Below, in pieces: positions 52,839 through 63,000 of a stretch of 64,000 bases of DNA; the stretch's first letter is position 1; the number at the start of each line of letters is the position of its first letter. Below the pieces are notes generated by a model. The model saw only the letters and a program-made list of their open reading frames with translations. It did no database searches and was not told the DNA's origin. A program made the position numbers and the translations under genes. Source of the DNA: JAAZGD01 sp034003765. Its GTDB lineage: Bacteria; Bacillota; Clostridia; Peptostreptococcales; Anaerovoracaceae. Where the stretch lies: positions 1-64,000 of the forward strand of contig JAVEXZ010000006.1 in assembly GCA_034003765.1 (NCBI GenBank). The letters are read 5' to 3'.

Positions 52839-54287
52839 ATGGCAGATAAAAAACATATTACCATTTTACAGATCAACGATACTCATGGATATATGGAAGA
52901 ACATTGGGAACATTTTTGGGAGGGGGCCTATGCTAAGTATATAAGGGCTGGTGGTTACCCAAGAATGAAATACTATATAGATCAAGTAAGAGCTGAAAAG
53001 GATGGAAATGTGCTGCTTTTAGACGGTGGAGATACTTTTCATGGCACTTACCCAGTGGTAAAGTCAAAGGGCCAGGTATTAGTTCCCCTATTAAACGATT
53101 TAGGGATAAGCGCTATGACGGCCCACTGGGAGTTCGCATACGGACCTAGAGCTTTTGATAGTCTCTTAGATTCACTTAATTATCCCATGTTGGCTATTAA
53201 CTGCTACCATAAGGAAACTGATAAACTTGTCTACGATCCATATATAATAAAAGAGGTAAATGGGGTAAGGGTAGCAGTTATTGGAATTGCAGCTACTATT
53301 ATCGACAAGGTAATGCCTCCTCACTTTAGTGAGGGCCTTTATTTTACTCTTGGAAATGAAGAGTTGCCTGGATATATTCAAAAAGTGAAAAATGAAGAAA
53401 ATGCAGATATTGTCCTTGTAATGTCTCATCTGGGATATCCTCAGGAGGTTAAGCTGGCAAGTGAAATAGAGGGTATCGATATTCTCTTAAGTGCCCATAC
53501 TCACAATAGAATATATGAGCCTTCTATAATAAATGACACAATAATATTCCAATCTGGCTGCCATGGATCTTTTCTCGGCCATATTGATCTGGTTATTGAA
53601 AATAAAAAGATAGTAGACTATGACCATAGGCTTGTGGTCTTAGATTACAAAATAAAAGAAGACGAGGAGATGAAGGCTACAATAGACCAGATGATGAAAC
53701 AAGACCGGGGTATGTTAAATCAAGTAGTTGGAAAAACCAACACTGATTTAAATAGATACGCCGTATTAGAATCTACAATGGATAATTTTTTACTTAAGAG
53801 CTTAATAGATCTTACGGGAGACCAAATTGCATTTTCCAATGGATGGAGATATGGTGCCCCAATACCTAAGGGGGATATCACCCTCAACGATTTGTGGAAT
53901 ATAATTCCGGTAAATCCTCCTGTGTCTCGAGGAAAAATTACAGGCCAGGAGTTATGGGATATGATGGAAGAAAATATTGAAAGAACTTTTGCAAAAGACC
54001 CCTATGAACAGATGGGTGGCTACCTAAAAAGATGTTTGGGCATCAATTTGTATTTCAAAATCGAAAATCCCTATGGAGAGAGAATAGAGAAACTTTTTGT
54101 CCAGGGCAAAGCTGTAGAAAAAGATAAGGTATACAATGTAGTATATGTAACCAGCCAAGGAGTGCCTGAAAAGTATGGCCATGATAAGGAACAATTAGAG
54201 ATTCATGCTATAGATGCTCTTTTGAAATATCTCCAAAGGCACGGGACTGTAAATGCCGACCTTGAGGGAAGCATTGTAGCTGTGTAG
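52839..54287 (+). CDS. 5'-nucleotidase / SoxB-like metallophosphatase
   Basis: A 482-residue calcineurin-like metallophosphatase. LQINDTHGYMEEH and LLLDGGDTFHGTYP hold the first metal ligands, MTAHWEFAYGPRAF is the position of the usual GNHExD motif, SHLGYPQE and LLSAHTHNRIYEPS carry the last ligands. The C-terminal 5'-nucleotidase domain includes SNGWRYGAPIPKGDITLNDL. In GNHE the Asn is catalytic; here HWE replaces it, which is what SoxB-type thiosulfohydrolases have. There is no signal peptide, so it is probably cytosolic, unlike both UshA and SoxB. True activity is open. Confidence 0.78.
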   Translation: MADKKHITILQINDTHGYMEEHWEHFWEGAYAKYIRAGGYPRMKYYIDQVRAEKDGNVLLLDGGDTFHGTYPVVKSKGQVLVPLLNDLGISAMTAHWEFAYGPRAFDSLLDSLNYPMLAINCYHKETDKLVYDPYIIKEVNGVRVAVIGIAATIIDKVMPPHFSEGLYFTLGNEELPGYIQKVKNEENADIVLVMSHLGYPQEVKLASEIEGIDILLSAHTHNRIYEPSIINDTIIFQSGCHGSFLGHIDLVIENKKIVDYDHRLVVLDYKIKEDEEMKATIDQMMKQDRGMLNQVVGKTNTDLNRYAVLESTMDNFLLKSLIDLTGDQIAFSNGWRYGAPIPKGDITLNDLWNIIPVNPPVSRGKITGQELWDMMEENIERTFAKDPYEQMGGYLKRCLGINLYFKIENPYGERIEKLFVQGKAVEKDKVYNVVYVTSQGVPEKYGHDKEQLEIHAIDALLKYLQRHGTVNADLEGSIVAV

Positions 54288-54427
54288 ACTCTAGGGAATG
54301 ATAAGGATTAATAGGTTAGCACAGCTACATTGTTAATGGTGTGTAAAGCTATATATAATTGACTTATGGGTACAAAAACTTCATAATAGAACCCAATATA
54401 ATATTTTTGACTTGGGAGGGAAAATCA

Positions 54428-54952
54428 ATGGCAGATAATGAAAGAAAGTATAAATTCACCTGGGATTTGATTGGCGATATTGAACTAGGCAGGCCTAATC
54501 TAGGTAATACGACGAGAATTGAAAATTACCGATTAATGCAATTTACATTTAGAGATGTAGTTGAGGCTAATTTCGGTGCTGAGGCTGCGGATAAAGTTTT
54601 TTATGAGGCGGGTAAATTAGCCGGTACAGAATTTTATAAGCAAAACATGAAATCCGTAGAGGATTTATCGGATTTTGTTAATCAGTTACAAGCATTGCTC
54701 AGGGATTTTGGAATAGGAATTCTAAGGGTTGAGCATGCAGATATGGAAGGTGGAGAGTTGGTTCTTACGGTCTCGGAAGATTTAGATTGTTCGGGATTAC
54801 CAGAGACGGGAACTGAAATATGTATTTATGACGAAGGCTTTATAAGCGCATTATTAGAGAGTTTTACAGGGGTTCCCTTTAAGGTAAAAGAAGTTGATTG
54901 TTGGTGCACGGGAGATAGAACATGTAGATTCACTGCAAATACAGTAAAATAG
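54428..54952 (+). CDS. V4R-domain sensor protein
   Basis: A 174-residue protein of the V4R (4-vinyl reductase) superfamily, related in fold to H-NOX and bacteriochlorophyll biosynthesis proteins: an N-terminal beta/alpha region (YRLMQFTFRDVVEANFG), EAADKVFYEAGKLAGTEFY, and a C-terminal CSGLPETGTEICIYDEGFI with a final WCTGDRTCRFTA carrying Cys residues that could bind a ligand or metal. ATG 54428 follows GGGAGGG. The next gene, 20 bp downstream, is a diguanylate cyclase, so this is likely the input module of a two-gene sensor. Confidence 0.75.
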   Translation: MADNERKYKFTWDLIGDIELGRPNLGNTTRIENYRLMQFTFRDVVEANFGAEAADKVFYEAGKLAGTEFYKQNMKSVEDLSDFVNQLQALLRDFGIGILRVEHADMEGGELVLTVSEDLDCSGLPETGTEICIYDEGFISALLESFTGVPFKVKEVDCWCTGDRTCRFTANTVK

Positions 54953-54972
54953 TAAAAGGATAAGGAATAGTT

Positions 54973-56199
54973 ATGCAAGATCATGGTTTGATGATTAATG
55001 AATATATAAGATCCCTACTTTATGATATGAAGATCCCAGAAGAAATGCCCGAAGAATTTCGTAAATTTGAGGGAATGATAGAAATTGACCTTACATTACG
55101 TGAACTGAGAAGGTCAATTAGAGCTTTAGGAACAGGGGCATTATCTGAAAAAATTCAGGGGACTGGTTATGTATTTGGCATCATTAAAGATTTGCAATCA
55201 GCTTTAAGGAATCTTACTTGGCAAACCAAGGCCATATCATCAGGTGATTTTTCTCAACGGGTAGACTTCTTGGGAGAATTCTCAGACTCCTTTAATGATA
55301 TGGTCAAAAAGTTAGAATCTGCCATATTGGAGGTAGAAGAGGGCAGAGATTTATTTGAGATGTTCTTTGAAACCATACCGGATGCTACCCTTATTATTTC
55401 AGCTAAAGATGGTAAGATACTAGATTGTAATCGTGCCTCTGAAGTCATGACTGGCTGCTCCAAGAATAAATTGCAAGGCCAGTATATAAAAAAAATCGAT
55501 TTATTCAGAGACAAAAAACAAGAAAATATATTTGTTGATGCAGTTCAAAAAACCAGCAAGGGAGACAACCTTCTGGTTGAACTTACAGTTGGTGAGGATT
55601 CCCTGATTTATGGGCTTTTTTCTTGGGATACAATTCTAATAGAAAGAGAAAAACATATACTTTGTGTTATCAAAGATATAAGTGATAGAAAAAGAATGGA
55701 AGAAGAAATAAGGCGGTTATCGGAAACTGACGGGCTAACCCAGATTAGTAACCGATTGAAGCTGGATGCAGTACATAAGTTAGAAATTGAGAGATTATCC
55801 AGAAGCGATTCTGTTTGCAGTGTAATAATACTTGATATAGATTTCTTTAAGAAGGTTAACGACACATATGGGCACCTAGTAGGTGATGAAGTTCTCAAAG
55901 ACGTTGCAGATATAATTAAAAAAGGTGTTCGCAAGATAGATACAGTAGGCAGGTGGGGTGGCGAAGAATTCATGGTTATTATGCCTGTAACAGAGGCTAG
56001 TAAGGGGATGGTTCTTGCTGAAAAGTTGCGGAATAAAATATCTCGACACGTTTTTGCTGGTGTTGGAAATTTAACAGCCAGCTTTGGAGTAGCAGAGAGT
56101 CGAGGAGACCTTAATGCTGTTGAATTAGTTGCAAAGGCAGATGCCGCAATGTACCAAGCGAAAGATGCCGGCAGAAATCAGGTTTGCCAGTCTCTATAA
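54973..56199 (+). CDS. PAS-GGDEF diguanylate cyclase
   Basis: A 408-residue cytosolic protein. Residues about 35-120 form a HAMP-like helical region (RRSIRALGTGALSEKIQGTG, AISSGDFSQRVDFLGEFSD), 125-235 a PAS domain (IPDATLIISAKDGKILDCNR) and 240-408 the GGDEF domain with SETDGLTQISNR at the start and RWGGEEFMVI as the active site (GGEEF). It makes c-di-GMP. No membrane helix is present, so input comes from the PAS/V4R side; the V4R gene lies directly upstream. Confidence 0.9.
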   Translation: MQDHGLMINEYIRSLLYDMKIPEEMPEEFRKFEGMIEIDLTLRELRRSIRALGTGALSEKIQGTGYVFGIIKDLQSALRNLTWQTKAISSGDFSQRVDFLGEFSDSFNDMVKKLESAILEVEEGRDLFEMFFETIPDATLIISAKDGKILDCNRASEVMTGCSKNKLQGQYIKKIDLFRDKKQENIFVDAVQKTSKGDNLLVELTVGEDSLIYGLFSWDTILIEREKHILCVIKDISDRKRMEEEIRRLSETDGLTQISNRLKLDAVHKLEIERLSRSDSVCSVIILDIDFFKKVNDTYGHLVGDEVLKDVADIIKKGVRKIDTVGRWGGEEFMVIMPVTEASKGMVLAEKLRNKISRHVFAGVGNLTASFGVAESRGDLNAVELVAKADAAMYQAKDAGRNQVCQSL

Positions 56200-56502
56200 A
56201 GTTTGGATTGAATATTCTCTAATTTTGTGGTTACCTAGGAATTGCGGCAGTAGATGATATGAGTATGGCAAGGATACCCTTCCACTCTAAGTCACTAATT
56301 TAATTAACTAAAATAAATAAGTGTAAACCTACCACTAGATCGCACAGTAATACATTTAGGGGAGGTTTTTTTATTTTATAATTGGGTTGAATTGGTCAAA
56401 ATCTTGTAAATCCATCTTTTACTATTGACAAAGACTAGGGGAATGGGGTATCCTAGAAACATAACAATGTTAATTAATTAACACAGCTAAAAGGAGGCAT
56501 TT
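56200..56502. other. Intergenic region with terminator and promoter
   Basis: The 303-bp gap holds a likely terminator at 56325-56372 (AAACCT pairing with AGGTTT, followed by TTTTTATTTT) for the cyclase operon, and a promoter for the SDR gene, TTGACA (56425-56430), 18 bp, TATCCT (56449-56454). Confidence 0.6.
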
Positions 56503-57267
56503 ATGAAATTACAAGATAAGGTCGCTATTGTTACCGGCGCAAGTTCCGGTATGGGAAGAGATATTGCTTACTTATTCGCCAAAGAAGGAGCCACTGTATA
56601 TGCTGTTGCTCGTAGAGTAGACAGACTTGAAGAGTTGGCAAAGAGCACTAAGGATTTTGCTGGTAAGGTTATACCATTTGGCGCTGATCTGATGAAAAAA
56701 GAAGATGCAGAAAAGATGATTGATGCTGCAATGAAAGACTACGGCAGACTAGATATTTTAGTTAATAATGCTGGAATTATGGACGATTTTAGCCCTGTAG
56801 GAGAAGTTAAAGATGAGATGCTAGAGAAGGTTTTTGCTCTTAACGTATATGCTCCTTTTTATACCAGCAGAAAAGCCATTGAGATATTCCTGAAGCAGGA
56901 ATCAGGAAATATAATTAACGTTTCATCTATTGGTGGCTTGTTTGGTGCAAGAGCTGGGGCAACTTATACCGCTTCAAAACACGCACTAGTTGGCTTAACC
57001 AAGAACACTGGTTTCATGTATGCCAAAAATAATATTAGATGTAATGCAATCTGCCCTGGTGGAGTTGACACAGAAGTTGGAATCGGCGAATTTATGGGTA
57101 ACATAAATGAAACTGGAATGAACATTATAATGCCTAATACAGTGGGTAACCCAAGAAGTGGAACGGGAATGGAAATCGCTACCATAGCTTTATTCTTAGC
57201 TTCTGAGGATTCAAGCTTTGTTAATGGACAATGCATAGTAGCAGATAGTGGTTGGACAGCATTCTAA
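56503..57267 (+). CDS. SDR-family oxidoreductase
   Basis: A 254-residue short-chain dehydrogenase. Rossmann-fold cofactor motif GASSGMGRDIAY near the N-terminus, NNAGIM as the structural Asn loop, catalytic Ser in NVSSIGG, and YTASKHALVG (Tyr-x3-Lys). VARRVDRLEEL after the second beta strand, with Arg pairs, suggests NADP(H). The substrate cannot be read; the closest textbook relatives are 3-oxoacyl-ACP reductases and small alcohol dehydrogenases. AAAGGAGG precedes the ATG and a promoter lies about 50 bp upstream. Confidence 0.9.
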   Translation: MKLQDKVAIVTGASSGMGRDIAYLFAKEGATVYAVARRVDRLEELAKSTKDFAGKVIPFGADLMKKEDAEKMIDAAMKDYGRLDILVNNAGIMDDFSPVGEVKDEMLEKVFALNVYAPFYTSRKAIEIFLKQESGNIINVSSIGGLFGARAGATYTASKHALVGLTKNTGFMYAKNNIRCNAICPGGVDTEVGIGEFMGNINETGMNIIMPNTVGNPRSGTGMEIATIALFLASEDSSFVNGQCIVADSGWTAF

Positions 57268-57283
57268 GCTCTTAGCATAAAGA

Positions 57284-57330
57284 AAAGCCTCCTGGAAGTG
57301 TATAAATTTACATTAACAGGAGGTTTTTTA
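57284..57330 (+). terminator. Rho-independent terminator
   Basis: CCTCCTG (57288-57294) and CAGGAGG (57317-57323) followed by T6; the loop itself can form a small TGTA/TACA stem. Confidence 0.75.
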
Positions 57331-57401
57331 GTTTTTGGTTCTTTTTTTGAGTTTTGATTTAGGACACAAGACTGTTGGCTTGAGCTTTCTTTGAAATTTA
57401 T

Positions 57402-57848
57402 TTATAAGTTCTCTTCTTCGTCCATAAGTTCGTCAGCTTTATTTTCCGGATTTTCTTCTAAAGCATCTGTTTTATTTCTGAACTTATCTATTTTTTCTTT
57501 GGCTTCACCTTTAAGTTCATCAGTTTTTTCTCGGGCCTCTTCTTTTAATTCGCCGACTTTTTCTTTGGCTTCATCACCGAATTCTTTGGCTTTGGCTTTC
57601 ACTTCTTCTGATTTGGATTTTGCCTCATCTCTGACTTCACCGACCTTTTCTTTGGCTTCTTCACCAAATTCTTTGGCTTTCAATTTGAATTCTTGAGATT
57701 TCTCCTTGGCATCCTCCTTGAATTGACCAGCCTTTTCTTTGGCTTCTTCACTGAAATCATCAAACTTGTCCTTTAATTCTTCGGCCTTTTCTGTGGCTTC
57801 GTCTTTTATGCCGTCTAGTTTTTCATCTAATTTCTCAAATATGCTCAT
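57402..57848 (-). CDS. LEA-like hydrophilic repeat protein
   Basis: A 148-residue, almost entirely charged protein made of 11-residue repeats of the AKEKxxExKxx type (EEAKEKVGEVRDEAKSK, GDEAKEKVGELKEEAREK). These give an amphipathic helix with lysine and glutamate faces, as in group 3 LEA proteins and bacterial hydrophilins, which protect membranes and proteins during drying or freezing. There is no signal peptide or Cys. The start at ATG 57848 (MSIFEKLDEK) follows AGAGAGG. It is monocistronic and its 3' end is near the convergent SDR gene. Confidence 0.8.
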   Translation of the reverse strand: MSIFEKLDEKLDGIKDEATEKAEELKDKFDDFSEEAKEKAGQFKEDAKEKSQEFKLKAKEFGEEAKEKVGEVRDEAKSKSEEVKAKAKEFGDEAKEKVGELKEEAREKTDELKGEAKEKIDKFRNKTDALEENPENKADELMDEEENL

Positions 57849-57994
57849 TTTCAAACCTCTCTTCCGTAAAAAAACAAACTATGATTGAAGTTATACTGTA
57901 TTAGTGATTTATTTATACACATTTTTCGTCGGTTAAAACTTGTCCTGATTAAAACTTCTAAATGTCAGGGGATTATTCGTAATCCTATTATTAG

Positions 57995-58915
57995 TTATTT
58001 CAAAAACCCTTGGAGTATAGTGTCTTCTGCTTCTTTTTCGCTTAGCCCCAAGGTCATAAGCTTGACCAGTTGTTCAGAAGCGATCTTTCCAATAGCGGCT
58101 TCATGAACCAGTTGAGCATCAGGACTAAAAGCAGTGATTTCAGGAATTGAAGAAACTTGCCCTCTATCCATAATAATGGAATCACACTGTATATGGCCTC
58201 TACATTCTGCATAGCCTCTCATATTTAAGTGGAAAACTTGCTTGGAATCGTCTTGTGCTACAGATCGTGAGAGAATCTGAGCTGTTGAATTATCTCCCTT
58301 AAGTTCCACGAGAATGTTCGACTCAGCAGTTTGAGTATTTGCTGTTAATAGCCTTTCACTTACAATTAAGCGTGCATCCTTATGCAAGATAACTTCTGTG
58401 TCTCTTTTTGTCCTATCTACTCCCTTGATCTGAATCATTTCAAGTTCAGCAATTCCACCTTCTTCTATTTCGATAATAGTTTTGGGATTTAGGATACGCT
58501 CTCCACTGCCATCACCTTCGCCGTAGTGTTTTTCAATGTACTTCATCTTAGCACCCTTACGGATAAAGAAATTGTGAATTCCGTCATGTTGTGCTTTTTT
58601 ACTACCAGTATTGTGAATCCCGCAGCCTGCCACTATGGTTACATCTGACCCCTCACCAATTTCAAAGGTATTGTAAACCATGTCATCCAGGCCTTCAGAC
58701 AGAATAACTGGAATATAGACACTTTCATTAATGGCTCCAGGCTTTATTAAAATATCAATTCCAGGTTTATCTTTTTTTGTTTGAATGTCGATATTAGCAG
58801 TGGTATTGCGGCCAGCACCTTCCCCATTTTTTCGAATGTTGTATGCTCCCTTAGGAACTCCTTGTAGGTCTGCTACTTCTTCTAAGATTTTCTTATCTAT
58901 TACATTCAGCTCCAA
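57995..58915 (-). CDS. SufB/SufD-family scaffold of a minimal SUF (SMS-type) system
   Basis: A 306-residue SufBD protein, much shorter than full SufB (about 460-490). The beta-helix core is intact: VYIPVILSEGLDDMVYNTFE, then VAGCGIHNTGSKKAQHDG, LNMRGYAECRGHIQCDSIIM and the C-terminal PDAQLVHEAAIGKIASEQLV, with Cys and His residues that could bind an Fe-S cluster. It overlaps the SufC gene by 23 nt. SufC plus a single short SufB-type protein, with no SufS, SufU or SufD beside them, is the SUF-like minimal system known from archaea and anaerobic bacteria. Confidence 0.87.
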   Translation of the reverse strand: MELNVIDKKILEEVADLQGVPKGAYNIRKNGEGAGRNTTANIDIQTKKDKPGIDILIKPGAINESVYIPVILSEGLDDMVYNTFEIGEGSDVTIVAGCGIHNTGSKKAQHDGIHNFFIRKGAKMKYIEKHYGEGDGSGERILNPKTIIEIEEGGIAELEMIQIKGVDRTKRDTEVILHKDARLIVSERLLTANTQTAESNILVELKGDNSTAQILSRSVAQDDSKQVFHLNMRGYAECRGHIQCDSIIMDRGQVSSIPEITAFSPDAQLVHEAAIGKIASEQLVKLMTLGLSEKEAEDTILQGFLK

Positions 58916-59651
58916 TTGCTTTTCCTCCTATTTCACATGCATTTCTGCAACGGCATCCAGTATCCAGGTCTCTAATCTCACCAAGAATCTTTTCTCTATC
59001 AGTAATTTCACTTATCTTGCCCCCGGCAACTAAAATTACTTGATCAGCTAAGTTAAGTATTCTTTCTTGGTGGGATATAATAACAATTGTTGTATCGTAT
59101 TTTTCATTTAATGTTTCAAAGGTTTCCGTAAGCCTTTGAAAACTCCACAAGTCAATTCCAGCTTCTGGTTCATCAAACAATGCAACCTTTAAGTTGCGGG
59201 CTAAAATGCTTGCAATTTCTAGACGCTTTAATTCGCCCCCCGAAAAACTGGCATTAATCTCCCGGTCTAGATAATCTTGAGCACACAAACCAACATCAAA
59301 GAGTAATTCACATAGGTCTGGTTTAATAATTGACCCAGATGCCAAGGTTAACATATCCCTAACTTTCATGCCTTTAAATCTAGCGGGATTTTGAAAAGCA
59401 TAACCAATTCCCATCCTGGCCCTATCAGTAATGCTTTTTTGGGTAATATCTTGGGAGTCTAAAAAGATTTTTCCCGACGTGGGTGTGTAGATACCCATAA
59501 TTGCCTTGGCAATTGAGGATTTCCCTCCACCGTTGGGGCCAGTCATAACGTAGATCTTTTTTTTGTCTAGTTCTAAATCAATAGCTTTGAGAACATCTAC
59601 AGTTTGATCGTCTTCCACCATAGAAAGACTAATGTTTTCTAATCTCAGCAT
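58893..59651 (-). CDS. sufC: SufC-type Fe-S assembly ATPase
   Basis: A 252-residue ABC ATPase: Walker A GPNGGGKSS, signature FSGGELKRLEIA, Walker B ALFDEPEAGIDLW and switch His in VIISHQERI. The GPNGGGKS and DEPEAGID patterns are those of SufC. It should provide the ATP-driven conformational change of the SufB-type scaffold. Unusually, the C-terminal tail adds a Cys-rich segment (DTGCRCRNACEIGG, ending GAECNR; four Cys), absent in classical SufC, that could bind a metal or cluster. AAAGGTGG precedes the ATG on the minus strand. Confidence 0.88.
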   Translation of the reverse strand: MLRLENISLSMVEDDQTVDVLKAIDLELDKKKIYVMTGPNGGGKSSIAKAIMGIYTPTSGKIFLDSQDITQKSITDRARMGIGYAFQNPARFKGMKVRDMLTLASGSIIKPDLCELLFDVGLCAQDYLDREINASFSGGELKRLEIASILARNLKVALFDEPEAGIDLWSFQRLTETFETLNEKYDTTIVIISHQERILNLADQVILVAGGKISEITDREKILGEIRDLDTGCRCRNACEIGGKAIGAECNR

Positions 59652-60075
59652 TTGCTTACCACCTTTACATATTCTATGTTTATTTGTCAGTAGAAATTAT
59701 TCGTGGTTTTCGTGAACTTGCCCACACATCTACCGCAACTATTTATTGTACTCCTCCAAATATACCCTCATATTTTGGTTTTACTCAGGCCAAATGGAAG
59801 GATTTTGTCTCATCAATCTGTCAGGCTTTATTTTTGACAAGTATATAATTCATGAATGGACAATGTAATTTCAAGCATTGGTGGGGGTTTTGAAGATGTC
59901 AGAAAATTCAAAAATATGTTTACACTCTTTGTGTTTTGGTATATATATAGTAATGAATAGCATATTTAATGTAATCTTTGGTATAGTTACTTATTTAAGT
60001 AACTATATCGAGACTTGGATTTTCAAATGAATTTACTTAAAAATAATTCTAGTAAATTCTGTAGGGGTGATTTTT
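59652..60075. other. Intergenic region with adhesin promoter
   Basis: A 424-bp gap between the divergent SufC and adhesin genes. A promoter for the adhesin gene is TTTACA (59919-59924), 17 bp, TATATA (59942-59947). The pair TAATTCATG (59846-59854), 12 bp, AATTTCAAG (59867-59875) has the spacing of the LytTR-type repeats but matches them poorly. Nothing that looks like a gene is present. Confidence 0.5.
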
Positions 60076-63000
60076 ATGTTAGGTAAAAAGAACGTTTGGG
60101 CCTTTGTACTAGTTATGGTGTTGATGTTTCAGTTAATTATACCTGTGGGTATTATGAGTTCCTATGCTAAAACAGGCCACGATATGACTGGAGATATAAC
60201 CATTACTCCGGGGGCTATTTTGGTTTCTAGCGGAGGTGTTGAGATAACTCCTGATGCACTAGGTGTTTATAATAATGTGCCTAAGGATGCATCAATAGAG
60301 ATGGGGTATAAATTTAGTGTTCCTGATTCTTTAGGGGTAGATGCTACAGGGGATGCCATTGATTATGATTTAGTCAAAGATGATTTTTTCCTAGTTGATC
60401 TTCCGACAGATATATCCTTCAATGTTTCTGATTCTTCCATAATTGTTTCTGGTGTTTCAATAGCTGTAGTTAGTATTAACAGTACCAGTAGTCAGGCTAT
60501 AGTTACCTTTACAACAGACAGGGCTTTTTCTCAAATAGAAGGGTGGTTTCATCTAAAAGGGTCTTTTTCTGAAGAAATAAAAAATGACACTACCATAGCA
60601 ACTATAAATCTTTCGTTTAATGCAACTGGGACTCTAATCGTTGGGAAGATAGAGAAAGATGGGGTGGATATAGAGATAACAAAAACAGGTATTTATAATT
60701 CCACCACTGAAAGTATAGATTGGACTATCAAGCTTAGGCCAGAAAAAGATGTTTCAGGGGTTGTACTGACTGATACATTTAGTAATAATCAGACTTATGT
60801 GGATGGATCTTTTGCGGTTAATGGAGTGACAACAACCCTTGGACTTACTCTTGGTCCTGGGAATAAATTTAAATACGAATTTCCAACTACGATTTCGGCT
60901 GCTACTGTTCAGTCCATTACCTATCAGACTATACCAAGCCCAGGGGCATTTACTAGCCTTTCCAGTATAACATTTGATAATACTGCAAATGTAAGCTCTG
61001 GATCAATTGGGAAATCTTCCAATGCGAAAGTTAAGCTTGATTGGATAGAAAAGTCAGGTAGCCCAGATAATGTTAACAAGGTCATTAACTGGACAGTTAC
61101 TGTAAATAAAAGCGGCCAGAATATTTCTGGGGCTTCTATTTGGGATGCTTTGCCTTTAGGCACTGTACTGTCCCCTGGAAGTGTTACTATTGAGAAAAAT
61201 GGAATAAACTCAAGTGTTGTTTCGGGATCAGCACTTGGGCAATATAAATATAATGAGACTACAAATATTTTGTCATATGAATTTGAAGGGTTGCTTACAG
61301 GACCAGCAATGCTAAAATATCAAACAATTGTAATCGATCCAAATGCCTATAATAGCAACGATAAAACTAATTTTATTAACGAGGCTAGTTTTAATTGGAC
61401 TGGTAATACTTTAGGGACACCTTCTGATAAAGCAAGAGTTGGTGTAGGTTCTAGTGTTTTGACAAAGAGGGCAAACCCAAATACTATTCAATACTTATAT
61501 CAGGTAACCGATGAAATAGATTGGAAGCTTGTTGTGAATACAAGCAAAATAACCATTACAGGAGCTTCTATAAGTGATGCTATTCCTACAGGACTCGAAT
61601 ATGTTGAAGGTTCATTTAAGATAGTTAATAGCAGCAATACTTCTGTTACAACAGGAGACTTTTCTACAGGGCCAGGGATGATTTATTATGATTTTGGTCT
61701 AGGCTCCGTTATTAATGATACCTACACTATTTCATATAAAACAAAAGTGGTTGATCATTCTGTATTTTATACTAATGGTAAAGTAACAAATACAAACTTT
61801 GCTACTTTATCTGGCTTGGGTATAAAGAATGGTGTACAAACAACAAAAAGAACGCAAACTTATGAAAGCCAGGTACTAGCAAAAAGTGCTACAAATTATA
61901 ACTATGATACACGAATTATGAAGTGGGAAATGGTTGTAAATAGAAATGAATTGCCTTTGACAAATTTGGTGGTTTCAGATTTACTTCCTCTAGGGTTAGA
62001 GTTTTTACCTGGAACATTTGAAATAGAAGCAAGTTCTGGCGCAAGCGTGGTGGCCACCCCTGCTGGTGTACTTACATTTACAACTTCAGGTGCGGTCAAT
62101 GTTGTATCACCAGAGGGTTTTACGTATACCTTCCCAACAGGTGTCTATAGTGACAAATATACCATTACCTTTGACACCAAGGTTAAGGCTCCAATGTTAA
62201 ATGACCAGGGTTGGGTTGATTTTGTAAATCAAGCAAATATTACTTCTTTGGATTTAAATCTAACTGTTTCAGCAATTAAATCAATAAAAAATCCAATTGT
62301 TGGTAAAGAGGCCATATATACTCCAGGGGCTGATTATGTAACTTGGAGTATCCCCATAAACTCCAACAAAATAACTCTTTCAAATATAGTCATAAAAGAC
62401 AAACTTCAGACTGGCTTGGAGTTGGATTTAAATTCTATTAAGCTATACAAAATGACGGTGGATCCCATTACAGGGAATTTGTCTAAAGGAGCCACACCAG
62501 TAGCAATACATCCTAGCTTTTATACTGTTAGCTATTCTGGAATAAGTGGCACCAACGAATTTGACTTTGGTATCCCAGATACAATAAATGAAGCTTTTCA
62601 ACTAGAGTTTATTACCGATATACTTGTTCCGACCTTGAATATAGTTAATAATATTACATTTAACGGTTCGGGAATAGTGGCAACACCAGGTGCAGTAACC
62701 TTTAGAGCAGCTATAAGCGAATCTACGGCAGGTGGAAGTGGTACTCTCGGTGAGATAACAATTCATAAAGTTAACAATGATGGTGTTTCTTTAGCAGGTG
62801 TAGTTTTTGAGCTTACAGATAACAAAGGCGTGGTAGTTAAAACAGCAACTACAGATGCTAATGGTAGCGTGACTTTTGATAAACTACTTTACAAAACCTA
62901 TTTTGTAAGAGAGAAAATACCTCTTTCTGGATATTTAGCCAATGACCATATAGAAAAGTTCAGATTAAACTCTACCAAACATGTTTTTGATTATACTTTT

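Noticed and set aside
57391..57696. Open frame opposite to the LEA-like gene with a repetitive Ser/Phe/Ala pattern
   Set aside because: It mirrors the 11-residue repeats on the other strand and has no ribosome binding site.
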